64,000 bases of DNA from Amia ocellicauda (lineage: Eukaryota; Chordata; Actinopteri; Amiiformes; Amiidae): contig NC_089856.1 of assembly GCF_036373705.1 (NCBI RefSeq), forward strand, positions 8,426,501 to 8,490,500. Direction: 5' to 3'. Position numbers and translations under genes: made by a program. How positions within the stretch are numbered: the stretch's first letter is position 1; every line of letters begins with the position of its first letter. The notes under the pieces are model-generated. The model saw nothing but the letters and a program-made list of their open reading frames with translations, was not told the DNA's origin and searched no databases. Shown in pieces: positions 12,601-27,600 of this stretch.

Positions 12601-15600
12601 TGCTCCAGGTACAGCTTCCCGAGTTCCGCCTCTTCTTCTGAAGACCACGTCACTCGCTTCTTTGACTCCTGTCTGAGAAGAATAAGTGAGAGAACATTTT
12701 AACCAATCAGGAAGCAGATATTAAAATGTAGCAGGTAATGGAACTTTCACCATTATTCTAGATTAGCCTCAGCCAGCTCTACATCAGTAAAGCAGGATTT
12801 ACATGTACATATAAAGCCACAGTCTAAGTGATTGCTGGTCAATTGCAATGTCATATATACACTCACCTAAAGGATTATTAGGAACACCATACTAATACTG
12901 TGTTTGACCCCCTTTCGCCTTCAGAACTGCCTTAATTCTACGTGGCATTGATTCAACAAGGTGCTGAAAGCATTCTTTAGAAATGTTGGCCCATATTGAT
13001 AGGATAGCATCTTACAGTTGATGGAGATTTGTGGGATGCACATCCAGGGCACGAAGCTCCCGTTCCACCACATCCCAAAGATGCTCTATTGGGTTGAGAT
13101 CTGGTGACTGTGGGGGCCAGTTTAGTACAGGGAACTCATTGTCATGTTCAAGGAACCAATTTGAAATGATTCGACCTTTGTGACATGGTGCATTATCCTG
13201 CTGGAAGTAGCCATCAGAGGATGGGTACATGGTGGTCATAAAGGGATGGACATGGTCAGAAACAATGCTCAGGTAGGCCGTGGCATTTAAACGATGCCCA
13301 ATTGGCACTAAGGGGCCTAAAGTGTGCCAAGAAAACATCCCCCACACCATTACACCACCACCACCAGCCTGCACAGTGGTAACAAGGCATGATGGATCCA
13401 TGTTCTCATTCTGTTTACGCCAAATTCTGACTCTACCATCTGGATGTCTCAACAGAAATCGAGACTCATCAGACCAGGCAAAATTTTTCCAGTCTTCAAC
13501 TGTCCAATTTTGGTGAGCTTGTGCAAATTGTAGCCTCTTTTTCCTATTTGTAGTGGAGATGAGTGGTACCCGGTGGGGTCTTCTGCTGTTGTAGCCCATC
13601 CGCCTCAAGGTTGTACGTGTTGTGGCTTCACAAATGCTTTGCTGCATACCTCGGTTGTAACGAGTGGTTATTTCAGTCAAAGTTGCTCTTCTATCAGCTT
13701 GAATCAGTCGGCCCATTCTCCTCTGACCTCTAGCATCAACAAGGCATTTTGGCCCACAGGACTGACACATACTGGATGTTTTTCCCTTTTCACACCATTC
13801 TTTGTAAACCCTAGAAATGGTTGTGCGTGAAAATCCCAGTAACTGAGCAGATTGTGAAATACTCAGACCGGCCCGTCTGGCACCAACAACCATGCCACGC
13901 TCAAAATTGCTTAAATCACCTTTCTTTCCCATTCAGACATTGAGTTTGGAGTTCAGGAGATTGTCTTGACCAGGACCACACCCCTAAATGCATTGAAGCA
14001 ACTGCCATGTGATTGGTTGGTTAGATAATTGCATTAATGAGAAATTGAACAGGTGTTCCTAATAATCCTTTAGGTGAGTGTATATAGGCCAATGTGATTT
14101 TTTTTTCCCCCCACATCCCCCATACAGGGTGGGACTGTGAAGCAGTGACTGAGAGAAAAACCCTCACTTGTCCTCCTCTTTGCTGTAGCCCTCAGTCATT
14201 TCCCGCACGGCACCCACGTTCTTCCAGAACAGTAGCTCCACGTAGGCCTTGTTGTTCCTCGCTGCGAGGGCGAAGAAGCGGTTCAGCACGAACTTAGCGA
14301 AGGTCACCAGCTCCTGTGGTCACAGAGAGAGGCAAGTTAAAGAAGTAAGCGAATGTGTACGAGTGACTGTCCTTCTGTGGCAGTGAGTACCGTTTGAGAA
14401 CTAGCATATTTCTCAAAACGTCGATAGTTTCATGGTGAGAGTACGGGAGAGTCCAACCCTGACCTTGTATGCTGTGGCAGCAGGGTCGCACAGGATCTTG
14501 TTGAAGAGGCAGAAGACAGAGAGTTGGAAGAGCAGGGCATCCATCTTGAGGTCGACGGCCACGCGGTGCAGCATACGGACGATGCAATGGTTGGTGTGGG
14601 TGCTGTTCTGATTGTAACTCTTCAGCAGCAGCAGGTAGGGCTGCAAGATATTGGGGCTGGCGAACCTGGAGGGGCCGAGAGAGGAGCACAGTTCTGCACA
14701 GTTAATTATATTGGCATATTTATATGATCGTGTTATTCAATTTTTCTTTAACCGTACTTTAAAAGCTAGGGTTTCAGACTGTGTTCCTGGAGGGCCACAG
14801 TGTCTCCAGTTTTAGTTTTTCTCTCACTTGGGTCCCAATTACTTAATCTACCAAATTATTTTATCAGTTAGACATGTATAACATTGTTTTAAAGTCTGTA
14901 ACAGCTGCTGGTTTAAAGTATGGTTTCAGTTTAATGTGCACTACCATTAAAACCATTTGCCTGGATTAATTCGTAAAGCAGCTAATTATGCCCATTAAGT
15001 TACTGTGAGCTCGGTTGGCGCAACAGCCAGAAGACAATGCAGCCCTCTGGCAAGAGCGTTTCAGAGCCATGCTTTAAAGTATAATAACCGGTGTAAATTA
15101 TGACTTTGGAAATCGCCATTAGATTTTTGGTGCAACCTTTCATTTTAGTTACACAATCACAACGATGCCTACACTGTTCAGGGACTGGGAAAAATGGCTT
15201 TAGCAGGTAACATCACAACAGATCTCCGGAAATCGCTGTTTGATTACAGATCAATGTAACGATAAAGCCTCATTTAAATTAATTACAGGTGGGGAACTAA
15301 AGAAAACGGACATGGTCTTTGACATTTTTGACTTTGTGCTCTAGTGTAGCACTGTCCAACCCACAAGTGTTTTTGGTGTAAAAACGTCAAATCTAAGTAA
15401 ATAAACTTGAGTTAAACATGAGAAAATCAGATGTAAAGTACAAAGTATGGGAAACGCCTAAAGGAAATCAGGTGAAGAGGCACAGAGGAATGAGGCATTA
15501 GTGGACCAATAGGGGGAGAATCTCATTCCGATACATACATTCTGAACCAGTTTCCCCGGTTAGGTGGCTCTATGCTGCAAGAAGCTATTAACCCTTAGTT

Positions 15601-18600
15601 TTCAGTTTTGTCTTGACACCAGCACACTGCACCCATGTGTGTGTGTCATTTCTGCATCTGCTTTTAGGTCTCCTGTAAGCCAGTAACATTTGCTTAGGCA
15701 ACTAAATGGCACCAATATCGAAACTAAATTCACAGGTTAAGAGTTTGACAAGTTCACTGAAATTCCAGCTCAGCCATGATATTTGTCTGTTCCTTGACTA
15801 ATTTCATTAGTGACCACTTATACCAACTATATCAGTCAAACATCTGTGTCCTTCAGCAATGTGTGTGTTACCAGACACTGGAAACGACCGAGAAAACAAA
15901 AACATGAAATTCATAGAGAGGATCTAAGGAGGGAGGGGATGTTTCATTTTTACAAGGCTTTTCACAGCAGCATAGTGGGAAATCTCACAAAAGCCTTGTC
16001 CGGTTGTGTCCGGTTATTAAGTTACAAACAAGCCAGGACACAGGGGGCTTGGTATAGGCCAGCTGTAACTAACTTTGACATGGCAGGGAGAGAGCTGAGC
16101 TCTGATTTATGGATGCTAAAGCTGCTCTGACTGGCTCACCTCTTAATGTAGTCCAGGAAGTTGAATTCTGCCTCAGAAACACGCACAGATTCAATCTCCT
16201 CCTCTTCCTCCCCCTCTCCCACCTCCTCCTCCTCCTCCACAGGCTCAGTGGTGGCTGGTCCTAACAAATCAAACATCAGTATCACAAACCTTCAGAACAC
16301 CTCACGACTCCAACAGACAGCCATGAATAAAGTCAAACATTTCAATAATGAGGCCTGTATTGAATAGGCTCAGAGACTGGAGTACCATCATAAGTTCCCA
16401 TGTGTCTGGCCTCACCTGTGGGTGGTACTTACTGGGCAGGTTGGCAAATAGGATCTGTTTCAGGAGCTCAAGCTCTTCCTCAGCTACTACATCAGCTGCT
16501 CCAAAGACATCCCCTTCTGGCCACACCTCCCTGGACAGGACAAAGGGAGAGAGAGGAGTTGAGGCCTCAGAGAGGATTTTTTGGCTGCTTTATGTTCAGT
16601 GATTGGGAAGCAAGACGTGGTTGACCTCTGACCTGGCAGCCCTGATCAGCGCCAACGCCTCTGGCCCCTGTTTAGCCAGTAGGGCATCTTGGATCCGCAC
16701 CATAGCCTCTGCCCGCTGCTCCTCCAGGGGCACCTCGGAGGCAGCGTCGAACAGCACAGTGCCCTCTGTCACCGACTCTGACAACTACAGGAAGGAAAGG
16801 CTGTGAAATCACTTTACGGCATCGGTAAAACAAAATAACCAAACTGAGCCAAACGCTTGGCGATTCCAAACTGGAAGTGCATATAAGAAAGACATGTTCC
16901 TGTTCGATGCAATTAAGTTCAGATCCTAGAATGGGTAATAAGTGGCGTACCACACTGCCTGCGAATGTAGTGATATGTGGACAGCTGATAAGAGAAAACA
17001 CACACAAGCCTCAGGTAGGACTGACACAAGCACCTCGAGACTGACCTGGAAGCCTGTGGCCTTGAGCTCCTCTGACACCACCTGCCAGCACTGCTCCAGG
17101 GCTTCAGGTGAGCTGTCCACAGCAGGGCCACTTCTCCTTTTGCCTTTGGACCTCTTCTTCTTTACCCTCTTCCTCTGCGAAAGGAGAGGGAAAGATATTC
17201 AGTCAGAACACAAGCACCCACATTAGCTGGCCCAGGACTCTGGCGAATCCCCATTCTGGACACCCCCTCTCATGCCAGATGCCCCCCACTCCTCTCACGC
17301 TCACCTGCACCACCAGGTTGTTGCGGCCCTTGCAGAAGCGCTCCAGCATGCGCAGGAACAGGTGGGCAGCCTCCACCAGGTCCTTCAGGAAGGAGCGGGG
17401 CTGCTTGGTCTCGTCAAATTTCCGCAGTAGCGTCAGGAAGATCTCCCTGTACTCCATGAGGTAGAAGATGTTGCCTGAAACATTGGACAAGAAAAGCCTG
17501 AGGCCGAGAACTGTGACAAGAAAGTTGGGCCATTAGCAGACTTTCGGCGAGTATGTTTCACATCACTGCTTTGAAACCGGAGAAATCCGTTGTCATTAAG
17601 ACACACCTATGTCCTGATTACAAGTCAATTGTTTAGTTCCCGGTACGCAACTCCCAACAAAGAACTGACAAAGACAAAAAGTCAAACCAAGTGCCAAACA
17701 AAATGTTAGTTTAAATAGAATTGGGGTGAGCCAAGCAATAAAAAAATGCCAAGCCATAAAACTAGAATACCCCAGCCTCTGCACCCTGCCCAGCACTGGT
17801 GCAACTCACACCAAATGACTGACCCTGTACCCTGTGGTGAGTAAGTTACCAAAATCAGAGTAACAGAATCAGACACAAACAGTGGGCAGCTGAAACTGAC
17901 CAAACAAAGAGTGGCCTCACTTTTGATGACAGATGCACTCTGGCGGATATTGTCATCTCGTGAGTGGTCCATCTCATTCACGGTCATCAGCAGCTCCCGG
18001 TATGCCTTCAGGGCCAGGTGCATCCTGGGTAACACAATCATATGGAGTTAGTCATTCACCAGTCAGAAGCAGGCAACAAAAGAGGCAACCACTAATAATA
18101 CAGCCGTACAATGTGGATTATTACTGAACGAAATTTGAACAAAGGTATTCTAATCTAAAGCAAGATAGCATCACCAGCCCCTGTCTGCTCCTCCCCAATC
18201 AGACCAACCTGCGTGCCCAAGAAGTAGCCTCCTTGCGGTCAGTCAGCATCATCTCGTAGTAGTTGGTGAGGTTGCGCTCGATGTAGTGGAAGGTCCGGAC
18301 GGACATAGTCTCGGACACCAGGTCCATGCGGAAGTTATGGCTGCGGTTGAAGCCCATGAAGAAGGCCAATGCCCACAGGTAGTACGTCTCGTCATGCTGC
18401 TGCGCTTTCTCCCGCAACAGCCCGTCCTGCAGGGGGTGAGAGAGAGCTCAGCATGACACAACGATGTACATCAATCTTATTCTCAGTTCAATAACCCCTT
18501 AATGAGCTAAAAGTGTGCCACTATTCTTTTTAAGTTTAAAGTTCCAACAGCACCATTTGAGTAACTAAGAGCTCAGTTACTCAGTCACAAAAAGACAACA

Positions 18601-21600
18601 CTGGATTTGGAAGCCACCTGACACACTCCAACATTTCAACACTGCACACAAGATAGGACCTTCTCTTTTTCCAATTTACCATACAGGGAAATCATAATTA
18701 AGGCTGGGGGGGAAGGCGTAGATTTTATATGGGTCATCAAAACCCTGCCACAACCCCCGAGATAGGTTAGTTATATAATATATCTCTGAAGCTTGTGTGA
18801 ATTCTCTCATCAGCTGATCACTTACATGATCTAACAAATGTTACAGCACTTCAAAGCTGTTGAAAAACTGGTTGATTAAGTTTAGTTGTGCTTGAAATTT
18901 AGACTGATTAACCTATATAAAGTTGCTTGAGTATTTGTAGCCCATCACTAGTATGTATTTTTGTAACGGGTACTTCCTACTGCTTCATGTAGATTCCCTG
19001 CAGGAGTCATTCGATTCTAGTGTCCAGTGTCATTCTTCCTTTCTGCTTCTCCAATGCCCCCTCACAGCCATACACATTGTTTTTGCTGCACTTGCACAGT
19101 GGTAGCTCCTCACCTTGACCAGGTACATGAGGCGGTTGTAGCAGTTCTCCAGGAAGTCGATGCAGAACTCCCTGAGGAACAGCCGCACGTTCAGCGCCGA
19201 CCTCCGGCAGTTCTCTGGGTCCCTCGCCCGCTGTCGCCGCTTGGGCACCCTGCGCACTGCCTTGCCCATGTCGTGGCTGTAGTTCTTGAACTGCAAGGGG
19301 ACAGAAGAACACTTAAAACACACAGCCAGGGCACCCCATCCCCCACTCTCCACAGACACCCAGTACTGATTACTTAGAGAAGGCAGTGAAAGCTTTATCA
19401 GCCTCTTGGAAAATAGAATAAGGTACTAAATTGAAAATACATTCATTTAGTGTGCATTTGTTTGGTATTTGTCCCAGGCTCATTCAAGAGCAGTCCATAC
19501 TGACCATCTGAAAGGCTTTGTAGTCCAGATATTGTCTTTAATAGACGTATTTTGAAAAAAAATAAAAATAAACTAAAGCAAACGCAGACTATATTAACAC
19601 AGTGAAGTGTGATTGTTTTTATATTAGAAAACTAATTAAGATGCTTTGTAATTTTCACGATTCCCATTTTTAAAACAGAAAATGTTCATCTGCACTCTCA
19701 CAGAAAATGAATAACATTTACAGTGCTTTATATTAGCCAACCTACATGATGTTCATTTAACTGTAAATTTACAGAAGACCAGTACAGACTAACGGATTGT
19801 ATATTTGTTCTCAGCTAACTAGTAACAGGAGTGTAGCTGTGTTCACTCTGTGCTCACATTGTGCAGCCCCTTGTGATAGATGACGTCTTTGTCCCCCAGT
19901 GACTTCAATCCTTGGACAACATAGGAGCCTCCAAATCGGGAGTGCCTGTGACACACAGAGAGGGAGAGATAGAATTAACATTTCTGAATAGTCAAGAGCC
20001 CAAAGTCATAATACGAGCTGTGAGAAAAACATCTTCACAAAAAGGGGAATTAACAGGCTCTCCAAGGTATTTTAGGTTTTAGCAATTGAAGCGATCCGTG
20101 GTTAAAAGCTTTTGAAAAGCCCACCAACCGATGGTGAAAATTACTACAGCAGCTGTGAATATTCATCCAGGAAATGGCTGCAGCAGATCAGCACTTAACC
20201 CATACATAAATAAAATAAAATGGATGGATGGGAGAGTTTACTAGTCAATCTATTCCAATTACACAATTTGGGAAAAAGTGTGAGGAAATAAAGGTTTGGG
20301 GTTGATTAGGATCTCAAAGAGTATGTTAAAATAAATACTAACGAGAAAGGAAAACTAAACTTAAAAAAGAATGAGTAAACCGAGTCTGTCTTGCAGTGTA
20401 AGGTGCCACCTCTCGGTGTTTGAGCATGTTTTCTGTGTGCAGTGGGGTTGGGGGCAGTTGTGCAGTACCTGCTTCCTCTCTGCAGCACCCGACTCCTCTT
20501 CTCTGCGATCTCTTTCTGCCGCAGCACCTCCAGCTCCTGGGCATCCTTCTGCTTCTCCTGCACTGAGCGAGACTGGCCTGCACTCACCAGCTGCTCAGGG
20601 GTCTGCAAGGAAACAGAGCCGGGCTCACACCACACAGCAATTCCCAGAACCGCCTGGATGATTGTGGGTCTGCGATGAAGCCCCTCTAAACCAGTTCATA
20701 ACACTGGTCCTGGAGGACCCCCGAGCCTGCTGGTTTTTGTTCCAACTGAGCTCTCAATTACTTAACCCTTAAATTTAGCTAATTTCCTAAATCCAAACCT
20801 TTTGATTATTTTACAGTAGGGATTTTAAGTTATGTATAAAATTGTATAAGGAAGTTATTAAGAAACCAACTTTTTAACAGTTACACAATTTACAAAGTTA
20901 AATGTAAGCAAATTACTTCAATTAAGGGTTCAATTAAGTAGTTCAGTTAAGTAAGCTCAGCTGGAACACAAACACAAAGGATAGGTGGTCCTCCTGTACC
21001 AGGCTTGAGAACCACTGCTCTAAAATGTCATATTCAGTACTAAACCAATTATTCGATTGTGCATTACACTGCCTTTTAAAAATAGTAATTGGGGAATAGG
21101 TTTGTAGGACATATGCAGGACAACAGTGTCAGATTTTCACACTATAACAGTAACTTTAAAGCAGGGACCTTCATACCTGTGCAGTCCATAGTTATTAATG
21201 TGTGTTTGGTCAGTCACATTCATGGGTTTAATACGAATAGACAAACTGTAGTATACCCTTATGAATGCAGCTTTTTTTAACCAGTACATTGTACTAGCAC
21301 AGTGCATGAAACCAGACAGCCTTGCTGGATCAGGTGCAATTTACCATCAGGTTTCTGGCAGAGTTCCTGTTTAACACTGCAATTGTGGAAATCACATGAC
21401 CCTTCTGGATGCAGAACTGGAAGGTCATTCAAAATATTTACATTTTGAAAGCAACCTCCCTCTGCCTCTGAATAGAGCTGATCTGTCACCTAATTTGACT
21501 AATGGCTCTCAATGTACACCGATCAGCCATAACATTGTGACCACCTGCCTAATATTGTGTAGGTCCCCCTTTGGCCTCCAAAACAGCCCTGACCCGTCGT

Positions 21601-24600
21601 GGCATGGACTCCACTAGACCTCTGAAGGTGTGCTGTGGTATCTGGCACCAAGATGTTAGCAGCAGATTCTTTAAGTCCGAGGTGGGGCCTCCATGGATCG
21701 GACTGGTTTGTCCAGCACATCCCACAGATGCTCAATGCACAGATGTAGGCGCTTTCGGCAGTGGACAGGGTTTCAGCATGTGCACCCTGACTGGTCTGCG
21801 GCTACGCAGCCCCATACGCAACAAACTGTGATGCACTGTGTGTACCGACACCTTTCTATCAGAACCAGCATTCACTTTTTCAGCAATTTGAGCTACAGTA
21901 GCTTGTCTGAAGGATCGGACCACATGGCCAGCCTTTGCTCCCCACATGCATCAATGAGCCTTGGCCGCCCATGACCCTGTCGCCGGTTCACCGCTTTTCC
22001 TTCCTTGGACCACTTTTGATAGGTACTGACCACTGCAGACCGGGAACACCCCACAAGAGCCGCAGTTTTGGAGATGCTCTGACCCAGTCGTCTAGCCATC
22101 ACAATTTGTCCCTTGTCAAAGTCGCTCAGATCCTTACGCCATTTTTCCTGCTTCTAACACATCAACTTTGAGGACAAAATGTTCACTTGCTGCCTAATAT
22201 ATCCCACCCACTGACCCACGCATCAGTGTTATTCACTTCACCTGTCAGTGGTCATAATGTTATGGCTGATCAGTGTATCTCAATGCTGGTTTGATATCGC
22301 TTGGCTCTCCTTTGTAACTTATCTTGACATTGACATTGTTTTTGGTATAGAGATCACATTGATTTTTCTTAACAGAGCATGTGTATGTGTATAATTAAAG
22401 ATAGATGTCTACATGGATGCTTGTGTGTATTATGTGCTCGGGCGGCCTCCCTCTCCTCAGTCCTCATCCTCCTTGACCTCTCTGCAGCATTTGACACCGT
22501 TGATCACTCCATCCTCCTCTCCTGCCTCGCTGACGTTGGGATCTCTGGGACTGCTCTCACCTGGTTCTCCTCCTACCTCAGCGACCGGTCCTACCAAGTG
22601 ACATGGCGAGGCTCCTCATCCACCCCCCAACCTGTCCTCACAGGCCTTCCCCAAGGCTTCGTCCTGGGCCCGCTCCTGTTCTCGCTCTACACTCGCTCCC
22701 TGGGCCCCCTCATCGCTTCCCCATGGTTTCTCCTACCACTTCTATGATGATGATGCACAGATCTTCCTGTCTTTTCCCTCTTCTGACCTTCTCATCCCCT
22801 CACGCATCTCTTCCTGCTTGTCTGCCATTTCCGCCTGGATGCACTCGCACCACCTCAAGCTCAACCTCTCCAAATCAGATCTCCTTTTTTCCCCCCACTC
22901 TTCCTCACCTTCTGCCGACCTCCCCATCTCGATCCCCTTGGAATCCACCACACTCTCTCCTTCTTCTTCTGCTAAAAATCTAGGAGTCACCCTCGATCCT
23001 GCGCTCTCCTACTCCCAGCACATCACCATGCTGACGCGCACCTGCAGATTCTTCCTGAGCAACATACACCGGATCCGTCCCTTTCTCACCCACTACTCAA
23101 CTCAGCTACTCGTCCAGTCACTGGTCCTCTCCCGCCTGGACTACTGCAACTCCCTCCTGGCCGGCCTGCCTGCATCCACTACCCGCCCACTCCAGCTCAT
23201 CCAGAACTCTGTGGCTCATCTGGTATTCTCTCTGCCACGATTCGCACATGCTACTCCACTGCTCCGCTCCCTCCACTGGCTCCCGATAGCGGCACGCATT
23301 CAGTTCATGACTTTGACCCTCACCTACCGCTCTCTTGACCACACTGCACCAAGCTACCTTCAGACACTCGTCTCTCCATACATCCCCTCCAGACCACTGC
23401 GCTCCTCCAGTGCCAGAAGGCTAACTCTGCCTCCTCCTCTCCACTATTCTTCCTCCAGAGCCCGCTCCTTCTCATCCCTGGCCCCTAAGTGGTGGAACGA
23501 CCTGCCCACCGAAGTCAAAACAGCAGAGTCCTTGACCTCATTCCGGCGCTTACTCAAGACGCATCTCTTCCGACAGCACTTGTAATATTAGTCCTCTATC
23601 CCTGCTAGATAGAACTTCAGCTTATTATGCTCCTCGCGTTCTTGATTGTTTTCCTCCTTGCTCCCTTTCCCGTAGCCCTTGTCTGTGACCCTACATCTTG
23701 ACAGCACTTAGCTTTCACCGTCCAGGATGTAGGAAGTCTCTTACTGTACTTGTGTAAATTGTAATTTGTAATTTGTAAAATGTATTATTTTGAATTGCTA
23801 GGTTTTAGCTAAGTTGAATTTGTAATGATCGATGCCTTGTACTTCTCTGTATTTTTGCACTGTTTGCACTTATGTTGTAAGTCGCCCTGGATAAGGGCGT
23901 CTGCCAAGAAATAAAACGTACTGATCTATCAATCCATTGGTCCCTCTCTCAATCTACACCAATTACAGTGCAAAATTATTGGGTATTTTGCCATCTATTA
24001 ACTCTGATGCAGAAGGAAAAAAACTTTTCAATGCCAATTCAAGAAAAATACAAATTTAAAAAGTGAGCGTTTCCCTCCTTTATACAGTGTCAGACCAGCC
24101 CTGACCTGGTCTCTGAACATCAGGGAGATGACCTCCAGCACGTGCAGACTCCACTGCTGCTCACTGGGGGCGCTGGCCAGAAACTTCAGCAGGTCGTCCA
24201 TGCCACTCATGTGCATGGCCCACAGCAGCTTGTCGTGGATACTGGCATCATCGTCTACAGTCTGGGAGGGACAGACAGACGGACACAGAGGCACATAAAT
24301 TATCTTCAGCAAGATGCAGCAACCATCCCTCTAATCTCATCTTTCCTCTGCAGGACGGCTTTTGTATGGGTTTCAAGATCACTACTTGGTCTGGTCACGG
24401 ACTTTGGAGAAAGACTAAGTAGCCATGGATAAGGATGTCTGACAAGAAAAAAAAAGTTGCTTTTCCATTTCACTGGCTAATGAGAAACACTAAGAAGAAC
24501 CTCACCTTCTCCTCGTAGGGGTCAGCGGGGATGTGCAGCACGTTCCTCACCAGCAGGAGGATCCTCTCGATCAGCAGGTTGTCCTCCTCCTCTCTCTGCT

Positions 24601-27600
24601 CCCACTCCTGGCAATCACAGGAACAGATGCATTAGCCTCTCACGCAGGACTCTCGCAACACGCCATACGGAGCAACAAAACCAAAAGGACAGTTTCATGG
24701 TCATACCAAGCCAAGCCAAACAGTGCAATAATGAAGACTTACATGCCTGTTTCCATAATGGCAATGCCATTGAGAGAGATCTGCAAAACACAGTGTTGCT
24801 CTTGCTCTTGCCTGCATTCTCAACATCTCAGTGACTGTGGATCTGCACCCACTGAGACCTTGTAAACTACAGCACAACTACATCTATTGTACATCTCAGA
24901 GTAGCTTGATTGTGTTCTTGTTCACAACCAAGACCAAGAACACAATACTTTGCAAAACAGAAAAGGGATATGGAAACTGAGATGATAGTAATACTATGTA
25001 AACCTTTTTTAAGGCAGGCCCCAGACCCCACATCTTTGTGCTGGCGAACACAGTAACTCTGCTCACCATTTGCAGCAGGTTGTACAGTTTCTCACTCAGG
25101 ACTCCAAAGACCTTCTCGTTGGCAAAGGCCTGTAAAAATCACAGGAGTGAAGAATTAGGGATCTGTAAGACCCTGTAATAAGTGGACTCATGCTTGAACA
25201 GTGATTTTATTGCTGCACAGCAATAGACAATGAGAAAAATAATAAATTAATAAGCATCCAATTTACAAAAAAGGAAGAGGGACTAAAAGGAAGTGGTGCT
25301 CTTGATCGCCAAACCCACAATATCTCTATAACCGAATTGCTCTTTCCATCTTCTGGGTGATGCGCGTTTCATTTCCCACATTCATGTTAAACTGGTACAT
25401 CAACAATGCAGCTGATCCCATAGAACTGTACTCATCCCACATGTTTAATATGGGCTGTGTTCGCTCAAATTTGAGCACCTCAACCCACCATGCACCTGCG
25501 CAGTAGCAACATCAGTCAGGATTGGTTGTTTGGTTTAAAAGGGTTTGGATGGAGTGCAGGCTGGTACTGAACACAGCGATCAGCATGCATGTGTCAGGAT
25601 AACCAAGGCTTAATATAAACTGCACAAAACTTTTTCTATCAGTCTTGCAGGGTTACTTTGGAAAATGAATCACGTTTAAGCGGTTTCCATATTGCAATTC
25701 TAATAAAAATAAAAAATAAAACAAATAAAAGATAAAAATCTACAAAGGTTGAATTATCCTGGTCTTTTTTCACAATTCCACATATATTGTGCATTTCAAA
25801 TTTGTTTGAAAATATCAGATCATTACTCTTCTCTGCCACTACTCCCAGTTTGAGTAAATTGGTTAATAAATATAAAATCCTGTACATACATGTAAGGTCT
25901 ATATTTTCTAGGAGTTTTAAAATATTAAAAAAAAAAAAACAGTCTTTACTACCATAATTGGTTGTTTGAAAAATTCCATTGAGGGTGTCCATTGGACCAC
26001 ACCCCCACGGACCCTACCACATCTGAGGTGTGGATACCCCAAAAAAGTTGGCAACCAACCACCAGTGGATTAGTTTTGGATTTGGATGCGACTGACTTCA
26101 GACCAGTACCTGATAAAAGGCTCTGGCGACATTTATACATTTTTGTACCATATTGTTTAAATGAGGGTTCCTGTGGCATTTTAAATTCTTGCATGACTAA
26201 ACTGTATTCCACCCGAGAGGCTATGGTGAAATCACGGCTCCTACAAGCCTTCACTTACCTGCTTATAAGCCTGCAGGTAGGACACAATCTGCAGGAAGTG
26301 ATGTCTGAAGGCAGAGTCATCGGGAACTTTCCCAAAGCACAGCAGTGCAGGCTGGGTAAGGTTGACCATAAGCCTGGAAGAGAGAGAGAGAGAAATAAAA
26401 GAGAAAGCCCCATTCACACTGAAATGCCGGAAAATTACATGCAACATTTGCCGGCTTTTTTTCCTGTTGCACCCCATTCACACTGGCTTTGAAGGCTAGA
26501 AAATTGCCGGCAAGGATCCATTCACACAGAAAACAGATTGCCGGCAAAAGCACTGTAGTCATGGGAACGAGACGATACAGAAGTTTGTGGATTCGGGAGA
26601 GGAGACATGGACCGATATGCTGGACATGTTTGTACATGTTCGATCATTTCCCCGTTTTGCCAGTTTCCTTCCATTGTGTTTACTGGGCTAAAGGTTCTAA
26701 CCAGGGCGCCGGTTCGGTTCAGACTCACTACCAAGAATTAGTCAGGGAAAGGCAAATGATACATCAATCTAGGTGCGTTTTCGCGCTATCACCAGGTCAT
26801 CAGGTTATCAGGTTATCAGGTTGTATGGTTGTGTGTTTTTGGGGGACGTCACACTATTGTGTTATTGTATATTTTTATATAGGCAATACAATCAGCATTT
26901 GGCAGCGCAACACTGATTATAATATATTCAAGTATAGTAGCCTGATGTTGTGTTCAATAACTGCATACAGTATTTTTAAATAGACATTTGGATGCGTTCA
27001 CTATTCAGACTACTGCCATGTAGTTACTTTATTGCCAACATATACATGTTATTGGCAGCATAATGCTGCAATTTCTTAGATGCACCAATAATGTAAAATG
27101 TAAATATCTTGCATTTTATTAATACAAAACTAACCAAGCTCACTTGATTATTGTAATATGATCCGAGTCCCGAGAAAACACAGAAGTGAACCACGAAAAC
27201 GAATCCGAGTTAGTTTCCAAACGAACTGAGCACAATGTTTGTACATTAGACAAGTGTGAACAACGAGCACACTGATGCATTGTTCTAAAGCAAATGAACC
27301 GAACCGATTTAGTTTGAAACGAACCCAGTGTGAGGGGGTAACACATTTACCTGTATAGAGATAATATTATTTTGCATGTTTTATTGGTATAAAAAAATCT
27401 GACGTGTGACAATAGTTAGCATTACATACGCCAATCTGTTGGTTCATCAATAACACTCAGAATTGCTGCGACTATTTTATTTTCAACCTCCGCCATTTCG
27501 AACGACCCGGTCCGTTTCTCGTTACGGTCACAAGTTCTTGTTTAAAGGTGGCTTAACCTTGTTGTGTTGCATTTGCAAAAATGCACTCTTATTCTGTCTG

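Noticed and set aside
22603-22983. Alternative frame in the L2 copy
   Set aside because: Shadow frame; the reverse transcriptase motifs are in the other frames.
25992-26983. Open frames of about 165 codons on plus
   Set aside because: They overlap a timeless exon or the inverted-repeat element and show no known protein motif.
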